A stretch of 9,225 nucleotides of DNA from a bacterium (GCA_018903015.1 JAHIPR010000110.1:1-9225), one strand, 5' to 3'; shown: positions 1 to 5,360, numbered from the stretch's first letter. A program made the numbers and translations. The notes: generated by a model from the letters alone, not told the origin.

Positions 1-213
1 AATCTTATCCCCGCATTCCGGATCTATTACAAATCCGTAATGAACGGTATGGCTGAAGAAATTTTTAATCTTTGTTTTATTTAAATTTTTATCTCTAAAT
101 ACCTCTTGGGCTATTTCTAAGGCTTTTGGGCCGCTTATTCTAACAATGCCGATTCCGCTTTCTCCAATTGGGGTAGAAATAGCAGCAATGGTATCATTTT
201 CCCAAAATTTCAT
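1..213 (-). CDS. mnmE: MnmE (TrmE) tRNA modification GTPase, N-terminal 71 residues (cut by window edge)
   Basis: MnmE works with MnmG to install the (carboxymethyl)aminomethyl group on wobble uridine 34 of certain tRNAs, using a folate one-carbon unit and GTP hydrolysis. Only the start of the N-terminal folate-binding domain is visible. The translation begins [20 protein letters not shown] and continues with [11 protein letters not shown], the family's characteristic opening; residues 54-61 (SHTVHYGF) also fit the family. The GTPase domain and the C-terminal Cys motif lie outside the window. The ATG is supported by AAGGAG seven bases upstream (221-226 on the plus strand). It is the last gene of the leftward set, but a terminator-like hairpin and a 499-base gap separate it from jag, so it may be transcribed from its own promoter. 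No convincing -35/-10 pair was found in that gap. Confidence 0.93.
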   Translation of the reverse strand, partial: MKFWENDTIAAISTPIGESGIGIVRISGPKALEIAQEVFRDKNLNKTKIKNFFSHTVHYGFVIDPECGDKI

Positions 214-283
214 AAGCATTCTCCTTATTTAGTCGTTAGTATTAAATACAAATTGCAAGATACAAGATGCAAGTTTATTCTAT

Positions 284-315
284 GTTATCCAGTTATCCGG
301 TTTACCTGTTTTCCA
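284..315. repeat. Tandem octamer repeat, four degenerate copies (GTTATCCA type)
   Basis: Four adjacent 8-base units start at 284, 292, 300 and 308. The first is GTTATCCA, the second differs only at its last base, and the third and fourth differ at two or three positions and one position respectively. All begin GTT and carry CC at positions 6-7. A related GGCTAACC-type series, whose complement is GGTTAGCC, occurs at 6634-6657 in the dnaN-recF gap. Function unknown. Confidence 0.6.
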
Positions 316-421
316 GATAGTACTTATTCACCAATTTGCCGATTGAATTAGTTGTTGGTATAAAATAACGGGTTTACAGTTTTCTGTTTATTGTGTTTTA
401 TGTTATTACCACGAATCTGGC

Positions 422-572
422 GTAGGGGGCGGATTCATCCGCCCCGGGTTATTTGTTATTTTTGTTTAGCGGGTTCGATGAATCGAACCCCTACCTTAAT
501 TCAGAGACAGGCGGGACGCCTGTCCTACGGTTTTAGAATAATTTTTGAGGGCGTATTGCAATACGCCCCTAC
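422..572. repeat. Cluster of four GC-rich palindromes sharing a GTAGG/CCTAC flank
   Basis: Four dyads stand out in AT-rich surroundings: GGGGCGGATTCATCCGCCCC (426-445), GGGTTCGATGAATCGAACCC (471-490), GACAGGCGGGACGCCTGTC (506-524) and the perfect 20-mer GGGCGTATTGCAATACGCCC (549-568). Each has arms of 8-10 bp. The first is preceded by GTAGG, and the other three run into CCTAC or CTAC, so the first lies in the opposite orientation. The arm sequences differ but stay self-complementary. This looks like a REP-type dispersed palindrome family; its identity is an inference. Confidence 0.75.
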
Positions 573-613
573 TTTCTATCCTCTAATAATTTTCCGTCTT
601 CTTCTTTCCTCGC

Positions 614-635
614 GCAATACGCAATACGCGATACG
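614..635. repeat. Tandem heptamer repeat, three copies (GCRATAC)
   Basis: Units GCAATAC, GCAATAC and GCGATAC follow one another directly from 614 to 634. Read on the minus strand the unit is GTATYGC, which resembles the GTATCGA heptamers at 3234-3261 in the rpmH-dnaA gap. Confidence 0.65.
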
Positions 636-697
636 AAAACAAAAAGCATAAAAAGATTAATATTCATCCTGGGGACAATATCTAACTTCTTATGCTT
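635..697 (-). terminator. Long stem-loop with U-rich tail downstream of jag
   Basis: The arms at 677-697 and 644-664 pair over 21 positions with a 12-base loop. Seventeen pairs are Watson-Crick, two are mismatches, and the remaining two are G-U wobbles only if the minus strand is transcribed; they would be A-C mismatches in a plus-strand RNA. The minus-strand RNA continues into UUUGUUUUC. The stem starts 15 bases after the jag stop codon. It is probably an intrinsic terminator for the rpmH-rnpA-yidD-yidC-jag unit. The stem is AT-rich, so it may be weak or serve as a 3'-end stabiliser. Confidence 0.6.
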
Positions 698-712
698 GTT
701 AATAATTCTTTA

Positions 713-1249
713 TTATTCTTCTTCTGTGTTATTTATGTTATTTATGTTTTCTTTTGGGGCTATAATAACTCTTCTAAAAGGTTCTGATCCTTCACTATAA
801 GTAACTAGCAGGGGGTCTTCCTGTAAAACAAGGTGAACTATTCTTCTTTCCACCGCATTCATATAACAAAGAGCAATCTTTTTTCCTGTTTTTTTCACTA
901 TTTCTGCTTTTTCGCGAGCATATTTGGAAACAATATCTTCTCTTCTTTCCTTATAACCTTCGATATCAACTATTATCTTCCTTCGTTCAGGTTCTTCGAT
1001 TTCTTTATTAGTTATAATGTTAACAATATATTGAAGGGCATCAAGGGTATGTCCATGTCTTCCAATTAATACTCCGGGATTAGAGGTTTTTATTCCTAAA
1101 ACAATTGTGTCAGCCTCTTCATTGTTAATTACCTGTATTTCTCCATCCTCTATAATAAAATTTACTATTTTTTCCAGAGTTGTTTGAGCTTTTCCTTGAA
1201 GACTTAATTTAAAGTCATTAATATTCCCCAAGTCTGTTCCCTCTTCCAT
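713..1249 (-). CDS. jag: Jag/KhpB-like RNA-binding protein (KH + R3H domains)
   Basis: A 178-residue cytoplasmic RNA-binding protein of the Jag (SpoIIIJ-associated, also called KhpB/EloR) family. Members bind RNA and in several Gram-positive bacteria influence cell elongation and division. The KH domain spans about residues 21-95 with the GxxG loop as IGRHG (62-66). The R3H domain spans about 100-165 with the RxxxH core as RRIVH (135-139), followed by the conserved YSEGSEPFRRVII (151-163). The acidic, Asn-rich tail is unstructured. Only about 20 residues precede the KH domain, so the N-terminal Jag_N domain of longer homologues is missing. The ATG lies seven bases after the yidC stop, so the two are probably co-transcribed. 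The ribosome binding site is weak (AGAAGA within the end of yidC). Confidence 0.92.
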   Translation of the reverse strand: MEEGTDLGNINDFKLSLQGKAQTTLEKIVNFIIEDGEIQVINNEEADTIVLGIKTSNPGVLIGRHGHTLDALQYIVNIITNKEIEEPERRKIIVDIEGYKERREDIVSKYAREKAEIVKKTGKKIALCYMNAVERRIVHLVLQEDPLLVTYSEGSEPFRRVIIAPKENINNINNTEEE

Positions 1250-1256
1250 ATCTAAA

Positions 1257-2222
1257 TTATCTTCTTTTGCCTTTTTTATACTTTTTAGTTTTTGTCTTAC
1301 GTCCAGAAGGGTTTCCCCTGTCTACTCCTTCATATCCTGGAATCCAGGATTCTTCTTTGGGGGCCAACACTTCTTTCGGTTTTTTATTAAGCTGTTTCTC
1401 TTTTAATTCACCTTTATCCGACACTGCTTCTTTTGGCATATCAACTATTGTAGGCGTTTTCTTGTTAATCAGATACTGCTGCCCAATCCCTAAAAGGGTA
1501 GAGGTAAACCAGTACAGGCTCAAACCAGAAGGCAGGCTGAAACTCATAAAACCAATCATTAAAGGCATCATAATAGTCATCATCTTTTGAGTCTGTTCGG
1601 AAGACCCTCCGCCCTTGCCCTCAGCGCCACCAGGGGAGGTCATCTTTTGTTGGATATACATCGAACCGGCTACTAGAAAGGGCAATATGCCGATATATTG
1701 TAAGTTAAAAATACCGCTCGGCAACATCGTGTTGGGATTTATATTACCCAAAGGAATTAATCGCTCGGGAGCAGCTAATCCTCCAATGATATTCCCTGTA
1801 AGAAGGCCAGCCTTTATTTCCGGAACCTGATTGGCAATCCACAAAAACCCTCCAACTATTTCACCAGTTAATTTATCCTTATAATCAAATACTCTTAAAA
1901 CCTGAAAAAGTAGAATCAAAATAGGCATTTGAATTATCAGGGGCAAACATCCGCTCATAGGATTAACCTTATGTTCCTTATATAAAGCCATTAATTCTTT
2001 ATTTAATCTTTCCTTATCGTTCTTATATTTCTCCTGCACCGCTTTCATTAAAGGCTGAATCTTCTGCATCTCTCGCATAGAAACCATCTGTTTTTGCATT
2101 AAGGGATACAGGATTAACCTAATAAGAATAGTTAGTAATATAATAGTAACTCCATAATTGTGGGTAAAACCATAGAGCACTGTTAACAGTTTAGTGAATA
2201 GCGCGATTAAAGAACTCCACAT
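1257..2222 (-). CDS. yidC: YidC/Oxa1-type membrane protein insertase (short form)
   Basis: An insertase that places membrane proteins in the cytoplasmic membrane, alone or with SecYEG. At 321 residues it lacks the large periplasmic P1 domain of proteobacterial YidC. It begins directly with a hydrophobic segment and has no lipobox Cys. Family features in order: TM around 22-41 carrying the conserved groove arginine (R35 in TILIRLILYPL); a cytoplasmic helical hairpin (42-85) with MREMQKIQPLMKAVQEKY; NPMSGCLPLIIQMPILILLF (87-106); TM around 176-190 ending IQQKM; a paired TM region with QKMMTIMMPLMIGFMSFSLP (212-231) and GLSLYWFTSTLLGIGQQYLI (233-252). The tail ends in a strongly basic stretch (309-321), typical of ribosome-contacting tails. 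The segment 131-176 between FLWI and IGILPF is longer than in short homologues I know. The start has AAAGGAG five bases upstream. Confidence 0.95.
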   Translation of the reverse strand: MWSSLIALFTKLLTVLYGFTHNYGVTIILLTILIRLILYPLMQKQMVSMREMQKIQPLMKAVQEKYKNDKERLNKELMALYKEHKVNPMSGCLPLIIQMPILILLFQVLRVFDYKDKLTGEIVGGFLWIANQVPEIKAGLLTGNIIGGLAAPERLIPLGNINPNTMLPSGIFNLQYIGILPFLVAGSMYIQQKMTSPGGAEGKGGGSSEQTQKMMTIMMPLMIGFMSFSLPSGLSLYWFTSTLLGIGQQYLINKKTPTIVDMPKEAVSDKGELKEKQLNKKPKEVLAPKEESWIPGYEGVDRGNPSGRKTKTKKYKKGKRR

Positions 2223-2290
2223 ATTTTCTCCTTTATCTTTTTGTTTTTTGTTTTTCTTTCTATTGCTTTTATTCTATTTATATTATAGTA

Positions 2291-2309
2291 CTATGCTTTA
2301 CTTTTATTT
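2291..2309. repeat. Copy of a ~20-base sequence flanking yidD (downstream side)
   Basis: CTATGCTTTACTTTTATTT overlaps the yidD stop codon. It matches CTATGCTTTTCCTTTTATTT at 2561-2580 just upstream of yidD, with one base gap and one mismatch. The two copies bracket the yidD gene as direct repeats. Low complexity makes chance similarity possible. Confidence 0.45.
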
Positions 2310-2543
2310 TTTATGTGCACAAACCTCCGAAAAATCGGGAAGGGGATCATAGCCGCCCGGGTGGAAGGGGTGACAGCGCAATATTCTCCCCACAGAAAGC
2401 CGAAAGCCTTTTAGAAGGCCGTATTTTTTCAGGGCCTGCATAGCATACTCAGAACAGGTGGGATAAAACCTGCAGGTGGCAGGTTTTAAAGGGGATATAT
2501 CTTTTTGATAAAAACTTATTAGTAAAATAATTATCTTATTCAT
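2304..2543 (-). CDS. yidD: YidD membrane protein insertion efficiency factor
   Basis: A 79-residue protein of the YidD (DUF37) family, a small membrane-associated protein that aids YidC-dependent insertion and is nearly always encoded between rnpA and yidC, as here. It has an N-terminal amphipathic/hydrophobic stretch (3-12, [10 protein letters not shown]), then the hallmark cysteine motif [11 protein letters not shown] (24-34), [21 protein letters not shown] (40-60) and HPGGYDPLP (61-69). Length is normal for the family. The ATG at 2543 has only a weak AGAG sequence upstream, and a 14-bp stem-loop ends 13 bases before the start codon. Confidence 0.94.
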   Translation of the reverse strand: MNKIIILLISFYQKDISPLKPATCRFYPTCSEYAMQALKKYGLLKGFRLSVGRILRCHPFHPGGYDPLPDFSEVCAHKK

Positions 2544-2556
2544 AAAGTCTCTAATA

Positions 2557-2598
2557 AAATCTATGCTTTTCCTTTTATTTAAGAAAAAGCATAGATTT
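2557..2598 (-). other. Perfect 14-bp stem-loop between rnpA and yidD
   Basis: AAATCTATGCTTTT (2557-2570) is exactly complementary to AAAAGCATAGATTT (2585-2598) across a 14-base loop. On the transcribed minus strand the stem runs into UUAUUAGAG. It could be a weak terminator or attenuator, or an RNA-processing or stabilising element that sets yidD-yidC levels relative to rpmH-rnpA. The stem has only three G-C pairs. Confidence 0.6.
2561..2580. repeat. Copy of a ~20-base sequence flanking yidD (upstream side)
   Basis: CTATGCTTTTCCTTTTATTT is the partner of the copy at 2291-2309. It also forms one arm plus part of the loop of the stem-loop at 2557-2598. Confidence 0.45.
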
Positions 2599-2637
2599 CC
2601 TTTATTTTAGTTTAAATTCCTGCTTACTGCTTCTTTC

Positions 2638-2970
2638 TTACAAAAACAATTTCCCTTTATAAAGAAGCCTTTCTAAGTCATAACATATCTCAAAATAGTT
2701 TGCTTCCCTAATATTGTTTTTGGCCAGCACAATTATATCATATCCTGGAAGCAATTTCATGTTTCGCGGCTGGCTTGTTTCTTTTAGCCGTCTTTTTATC
2801 TTATTTCTAACTACTGCCTTTCCTATCTCTTTTTTTACTATTATACCCAGTCGGTTAAAATCATAATCGTTTTTTAAAATAAATATTATTAAATTCTTGC
2901 CTTCGATTCTTCTGCCTTCCGAAAAAACCTTCTTAAATTCACTGATTTTTGACAATTTTCTCTTTATCAA
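2638..2970 (-). CDS. rnpA: Ribonuclease P protein component (C5/RnpA)
   Basis: The basic protein subunit of RNase P, which assists the catalytic RNA in maturing tRNA 5' ends. It is 110 residues, usual for the family. The RNR signature is present as RNKIKRRLKE (55-64), preceded by RLGIIVKKEIGKAVV (40-54), which matches the family pattern of a beta strand before the conserved arginine-rich helix. GYDIIVLAK (76-84) also fits. The start is TTG at 2970, with AGAGG four bases upstream and no nearby ATG that would keep the conserved N-terminus (IKRKLSKISEFKKVFSEGRR). It lies 26 bases after rpmH and belongs to the same operon. Confidence 0.95.
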   Translation of the reverse strand: MIKRKLSKISEFKKVFSEGRRIEGKNLIIFILKNDYDFNRLGIIVKKEIGKAVVRNKIKRRLKETSQPRNMKLLPGYDIIVLAKNNIREANYFEICYDLERLLYKGKLFL

Positions 2971-2996
2971 AATTCCTCTTAGGTTTATAAAATTAA

Positions 2997-3137
2997 TTAT
3001 CCGGATACCGTAAGGCGTTTGCGTCCTTTTAAACGCCTTCTCTTTAATACCAAACGGCCGGCTTTAGTGCTCATTCTTTGGCGAAATCCATGTACTTTCA
3101 GTTTTTTTCTGGTGTTTGGTTGATAAGTCCGCTTCAT
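2997..3137 (-). CDS. rpmH: 50S ribosomal protein L34
   Basis: A 46-residue, very basic large-subunit ribosomal protein. The translation starts [20 protein letters not shown] and continues [20 protein letters not shown], the near-invariant L34 sequence. The usual length is 44-47. The ATG is preceded by AAGGAGAG about ten bases upstream. It is the first gene of the leftward operon, directly downstream of the promoter at 3191-3220. The rpmH-dnaA divergence is a standard landmark of bacterial origins. Confidence 0.97.
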   Translation of the reverse strand: MKRTYQPNTRKKLKVHGFRQRMSTKAGRLVLKRRRLKGRKRLTVSG

Positions 3138-3190
3138 TTAACTGGCTCTCTCCTTCTTTGTTAAAATGTAGAATTTAAAATTCAATAAAA

Positions 3191-3220
3191 ATTATATCTT
3201 TAATACCCTCTAAATGTCAA
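3191..3220 (-). promoter_or_regulatory. Sigma70-type promoter of the rpmH operon
   Basis: On the minus strand TTGACA (3220-3215) and TATAAT (3196-3191), both perfect consensus hexamers, are separated by 18 bases. Transcription would start near 3184, giving a leader of about 45 bases before rpmH. This is the strongest promoter seen in the window, fitting a ribosomal-protein gene. Confidence 0.85.
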
Positions 3221-3233
3221 GCTTGTGGGGAAA

Positions 3234-3261
3234 GTATCGAGTATGTGGTATCGGGTATCGA
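3234..3261. repeat. Tandem heptamer repeat, four copies (GTATCGR)
   Basis: Seven-base units start at 3234, 3241, 3248 and 3255. The first and last are GTATCGA, the third is GTATCGG, and the second is degenerate (GTATGTG). They lie just upstream of the rpmH promoter and resemble the minus-strand reading of the heptamers at 614-635. Confidence 0.65.
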
Positions 3262-3433
3262 GTTAAGAAAAAGAAAAAAAGTAGTATTTTTCTTTTTATC
3301 TAACTACCCCAATGGAGTTTAGACTAGCGGGGAAATCCCAAAATTTTATTTTCGCCTTTAAGTCCCTCTTTTTGTTTTGGGTAAATATTTAATCTTTGGT
3401 TGTTGGCCATCTTCCGCCCCCAGTTAGCACGAA

Positions 3434-3467
3434 AAAAATATTTTTGCTTAATAAAAATATTTTTGCT
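3434..3467. repeat. Exact 15-bp direct repeat in the origin region
   Basis: AAAAATATTTTTGCT occurs at 3434-3448 and again at 3453-3467, a period of 19 bases. Each copy contains the palindrome AAAAATATTTTT. A shorter related TTTTTGC follows at 3492-3498, just before the perfect DnaA box. It could be an iteron-like protein-binding site, a bent A-tract, or slippage in AT-rich DNA. Confidence 0.6.
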
Positions 3468-3503
3468 ATTATAAGTATAAAATAAATTGCATTTTTGCCC
3501 GAT

Positions 3504-3512
3504 TTATCCACA
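3504..3512 (+). promoter_or_regulatory. DnaA box, perfect consensus TTATCCACA
   Basis: This exactly matches the bacterial DnaA-box consensus. It lies about 290 bases upstream of the dnaA start codon and is directly followed by the doubled TGTTAATAA. Confidence 0.8.
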
Positions 3513-3514
3513 AA

Positions 3515-3534
3515 TGTTAATAAACTGTTAATAA
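3515..3534 (+). repeat. Doubled TGTTAATAA adjacent to a DnaA box
   Basis: TGTTAATAA is at 3515-3523 and 3526-3534, two bases apart. The same nonamer recurs at 5168-5176, two bases past the dnaA stop codon, and as TGTTAATAT at 5249-5257. Its recurrence in both origin gaps suggests a weak or divergent DnaA site or an unwinding element, but the sequence is AT-rich and could recur by chance. Confidence 0.4.
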
Positions 3535-3547
3535 CTTCTTTTGGGCC

Positions 3548-3577
3548 TTTACTTTTAGCTGTTTAATAATCTATAAA
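3548..3577 (+). promoter_or_regulatory. Candidate dnaA promoter (weak)
   Basis: TTTACT (3548-3553) and TATAAA (3572-3577) are 18 bases apart, matching four and five positions of the -35 and -10 consensus. Other pairs are possible in this AT-rich region, for example TTGCTT (3444-3449) with TATTAT (3467-3472) at 17 bases, so the choice is uncertain. Confidence 0.3.
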
Positions 3578-3626
3578 TAAAGTATTAAAGTTTATTTTTT
3601 TGAGGAAAATGTTAAAATCTAATAAA

Positions 3627-3645
3627 AAAACCCTCCTGGGGTTTT
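3627..3645 (-). terminator. Small hairpin with T-run on the minus strand
   Basis: AAAACCC (3627-3633) pairs with GGGTTTT (3639-3645) across a 5-base loop. Read on the minus strand the stem continues into a run of T (seven in all), like a short intrinsic terminator. It could stop leftward antisense transcription from dnaA before it enters the origin. It overlaps the DnaA-box-like site at 3642-3650. Confidence 0.35.
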
Positions 3646-3650
3646 CCACA
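3642..3650 (+). promoter_or_regulatory. DnaA-box-like site TTTTCCACA overlapping a palindrome
   Basis: One mismatch from TTATCCACA, and consistent with the relaxed TTWTNCACA form. Its last three bases lie within the 12-bp perfect palindrome ACAGCCGGCTGT (3648-3659), a GC-rich island in AT-rich DNA about 150 bases upstream of dnaA. It may be an autoregulatory site for dnaA. Confidence 0.55.
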
Positions 3651-3804
3651 GCCGGCTGTTAACTTTGGGGAAAAGTCATAAAACCCTCGCTATCTATAGG
3701 TTTTCGGAAATAATTTATTGTTTAACAACTCTTTTCCAATCTATAAAACTTTTATAATCAAATTTAAACAAAAAAAATTTAATTCTTTAGAAAGATGTAT
3801 AAAT

Positions 3805-5166
3805 ATGGAGTTTACAGAGATTAAAGAACTGTGGAATAAAATTTTAGAAATAATTAAAGAAGAATTAGGCCCTCAGGTTTATAATAGTTGGTTTAGTCAA
3901 ACGAAAGTTGTAAAATTTGAGGGTAATGAGTTAATAATTTCTGCCCCCGGGGACTTCTGTAAAGAGTGGTTAGAAAAACACTACGCCGGTTTTATTCAAG
4001 ATATTTCAAAAAGGACTCTCGGTTCAGATGATAATCTGATAATAAAATTTAAGGCAGATGATCAAAAATTTTCCGCGCCTGTTCGCTCTACCCCTCATCC
4101 TGAAAAGAAAATAAAAAAATCAGAAAATATGATAAAAAATGACAACCTTGATTTAAACCCAAGGTATACTTTCGACAGTTTTGTAATAGGGAACGACAAC
4201 CGCTTTGCCCACGCAGCCTGTCTGGCAGTAGCCCAGTCCCCGGCAAAAGCTTATAACCCGCTTTTTGTATATGGGGGGGTGGGCTTAGGCAAAACTCATT
4301 TAATGCAAGCAATCGGTAATTTTATAATGCTACATAGCCCCAAAGCTAAGGTATTGTATATATCATCAGAAAAATTTACCAATGAGTTGATTAATTCTAT
4401 AAAAGATGACCGCACTGTTGCCTTTCGTGATAAGTACCGTAATGTAGGTGTTTTATTAATTGATGACATACAGTTTTTAGCCGGTAAAGAGAGGACACAG
4501 GAAGAGTTTTTTCATACTTTTAATACTTTATATGAGTCTAATAAACAGATAGTAATTACCAGCGACTGCCCCCCAAAAGATCTTACTACCTTAGAAGAAC
4601 GTTTAATCTCCCGTTTTGAATGGGGATTAACCACTGATATCCAGCCTCCTGATCTTGAGACCCGTATTGCTATTTTAAGAAAAAAAGCCCAGGCAGAAAA
4701 TTTAAATGTGCCTGCTGAAGTAATCGACTTTATCGCTGATAAAATTTCTTCCAATATCAGACAATTAGAAGGGGCTCTAATTAAATTAGTTGCCTTTTCT
4801 ACTATTAATAAAAAGGAATTGTCTGTTTCTTCAGCCCAGAATATATTAAAAGACATTATCCCTTTAGAAAATAAAAAGGTTTCTATTGATCAGATTCAAA
4901 AAATAGTAACCAATTATTATACTATTAAAATTAATTCTTTATTATCTAAAAAAAGGACCAAAGATATTGTTTTAGCCAGACAGGTCGCTATTTATCTCTC
5001 CCGGGAATTAACCGATCTATCTTTAATTTCGATAGGGGAGGTCTTTGGTAGAAGAGATCACACCACTATTATTCATTCTTACACTAAAATTAAAAATAAA
5101 ATTGAAAAAGATAAGAGTTTTAAAAATATTATAGATAATTTAACTTTGGAAATTAAAAGAGGTTAA
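3805..5166 (+). CDS. dnaA: Chromosomal replication initiator protein DnaA
   Basis: The AAA+ ATPase that binds DnaA boxes, opens the origin and recruits the helicase. It is 453 residues, the usual size. Domain I (about 1-85) starts MEFTEIKELWNKILEIIKEE, followed by a Lys-rich linker (about 86-118). The AAA+ domain has Walker A GGVGLGKTH (157-165), Walker B LLIDDIQF (217-224), sensor 1 ITSDCPP (251-257), the box VII arginine finger R270 (LISRFEWG) and sensor 2 NIRQLEGAL (317-325). The DNA-binding domain ends with the signature GRRDHTTIIHS (415-425). The ATG at 3805 is chosen because it gives the conserved N-terminus; the frame stays open upstream to a TTG at 3718, but those 29 residues do not look conserved. 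The ribosome binding site is weak (AGAAAG). Possible autoregulation by upstream DnaA boxes is inferred. Confidence 0.97.
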   Translation: MEFTEIKELWNKILEIIKEELGPQVYNSWFSQTKVVKFEGNELIISAPGDFCKEWLEKHYAGFIQDISKRTLGSDDNLIIKFKADDQKFSAPVRSTPHPEKKIKKSENMIKNDNLDLNPRYTFDSFVIGNDNRFAHAACLAVAQSPAKAYNPLFVYGGVGLGKTHLMQAIGNFIMLHSPKAKVLYISSEKFTNELINSIKDDRTVAFRDKYRNVGVLLIDDIQFLAGKERTQEEFFHTFNTLYESNKQIVITSDCPPKDLTTLEERLISRFEWGLTTDIQPPDLETRIAILRKKAQAENLNVPAEVIDFIADKISSNIRQLEGALIKLVAFSTINKKELSVSSAQNILKDIIPLENKKVSIDQIQKIVTNYYTIKINSLLSKKRTKDIVLARQVAIYLSRELTDLSLISIGEVFGRRDHTTIIHSYTKIKNKIEKDKSFKNIIDNLTLEIKRG

Positions 5167-5278
5167 TTGTTAATAACCTTTTAATAATATGTTTAAAACT
5201 TTTAATTATTAGATATTTTTTAAAATTTAAAATAAAAAATGGGGAATTTGTTAATATCTAAAAATTTTATCCCTAATT

Positions 5279-5287
5279 TTATCCACA
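5279..5287 (+). promoter_or_regulatory. DnaA box, perfect consensus TTATCCACA
   Basis: This is the second exact consensus box in the window and lies in the same orientation as the one at 3504-3512. A degenerate copy (TTATCCCTA) starts 12 bases upstream at 5267. Confidence 0.8.
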
Positions 5288-5342
5288 GGGTGTTTGTAAT
5301 AAAATATTAAGATTTATTTTTCTTTCCCCAGTTTTAACAATA

Positions 5343-5360
5343 CTACTATTAATAATACTA
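5343..5360. promoter_or_regulatory. DnaA-trio-like trinucleotide series
   Basis: The plus strand reads CTACTATTAATAATACTA. On the complementary strand, read 3' to 5', this is GAT-GAT-AAT-TAT-TAT-GAT. DnaA-trios are repeats of 3'-GAT-5' or close variants that let DnaA load onto single-stranded DNA at the opening site. The series lies about 55 bases past the DnaA box and runs straight into an AT-only stretch. Confidence 0.5.

Larger units (their letters stand above)
214..712. other. 499-base non-coding gap between mnmE and jag, rich in small repeats
   Basis: No gene is supported here. From left to right it holds heptamer-type repeats (229-275), an octamer tandem (284-315), a low-complexity stretch, four GC-rich palindromes (422-572), a heptamer tandem (614-635), and the terminator-like hairpin after jag (635-697). 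The one long open frame (391-651, plus strand) is made of palindromes and repeats and has no ribosome binding site or recognisable protein sequence. Confidence 0.8.
3138..3804. other. rpmH-dnaA intergenic region, probable part of oriC
   Basis: A 667-base non-coding region between the divergent rpmH and dnaA genes. It contains the rpmH promoter (3191-3220), heptamer repeats (3234-3261), an unannotated stretch (3262-3433) with no recognisable motif, a 15-bp direct repeat (3434-3467), a perfect DnaA box (3504-3512), a doubled TGTTAATAA (3515-3534), an AT-rich tract (about 3555-3630), a small hairpin (3627-3645), a second DnaA-box-like site (3642-3650) and a 12-bp palindrome (3648-3659). The position, DnaA boxes and AT-rich tracts fit an origin or dnaA control region. 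Origin activity is inferred. Confidence 0.7.

Noticed and set aside
214..330. Promoter for mnmE among the TTGCAT/TTGTAT heptamers
   Set aside because: Candidate hexamers arise from the tandem repeat itself and no -10 box at correct spacing matches well.
422..572. Possible CRISPR array
   Set aside because: The repeats are palindromes of different sequence with irregular short spacing, not identical repeats with regular unique spacers, and no cas genes are nearby.
391..651. Open frame of 86 codons on the plus strand
   Set aside because: It runs through the four palindromes and the heptamer tandem, has no ribosome binding site, and its translation has no recognisable protein character.
833..1830. 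Open frames on the plus strand opposite jag and yidC
   Set aside because: They are antisense shadows of clearly recognised genes; none resembles a known protein.
2282..2287. TATAAT on the minus strand between yidD and yidC as an internal promoter
   Set aside because: No acceptable -35 hexamer lies 16-19 bases upstream; AT-rich sequence gives such hexamers by chance.
3718..3804. In-frame upstream extension of dnaA from a TTG
   Set aside because: The 29 extra residues are AT-driven and not DnaA-like, while the ATG at 3805 gives the conserved N-terminus and a normal length.
4088..4856. Open frames on the minus strand opposite dnaA
   Set aside because: They are shadows of the dnaA coding frame with no ribosome binding site or family features.
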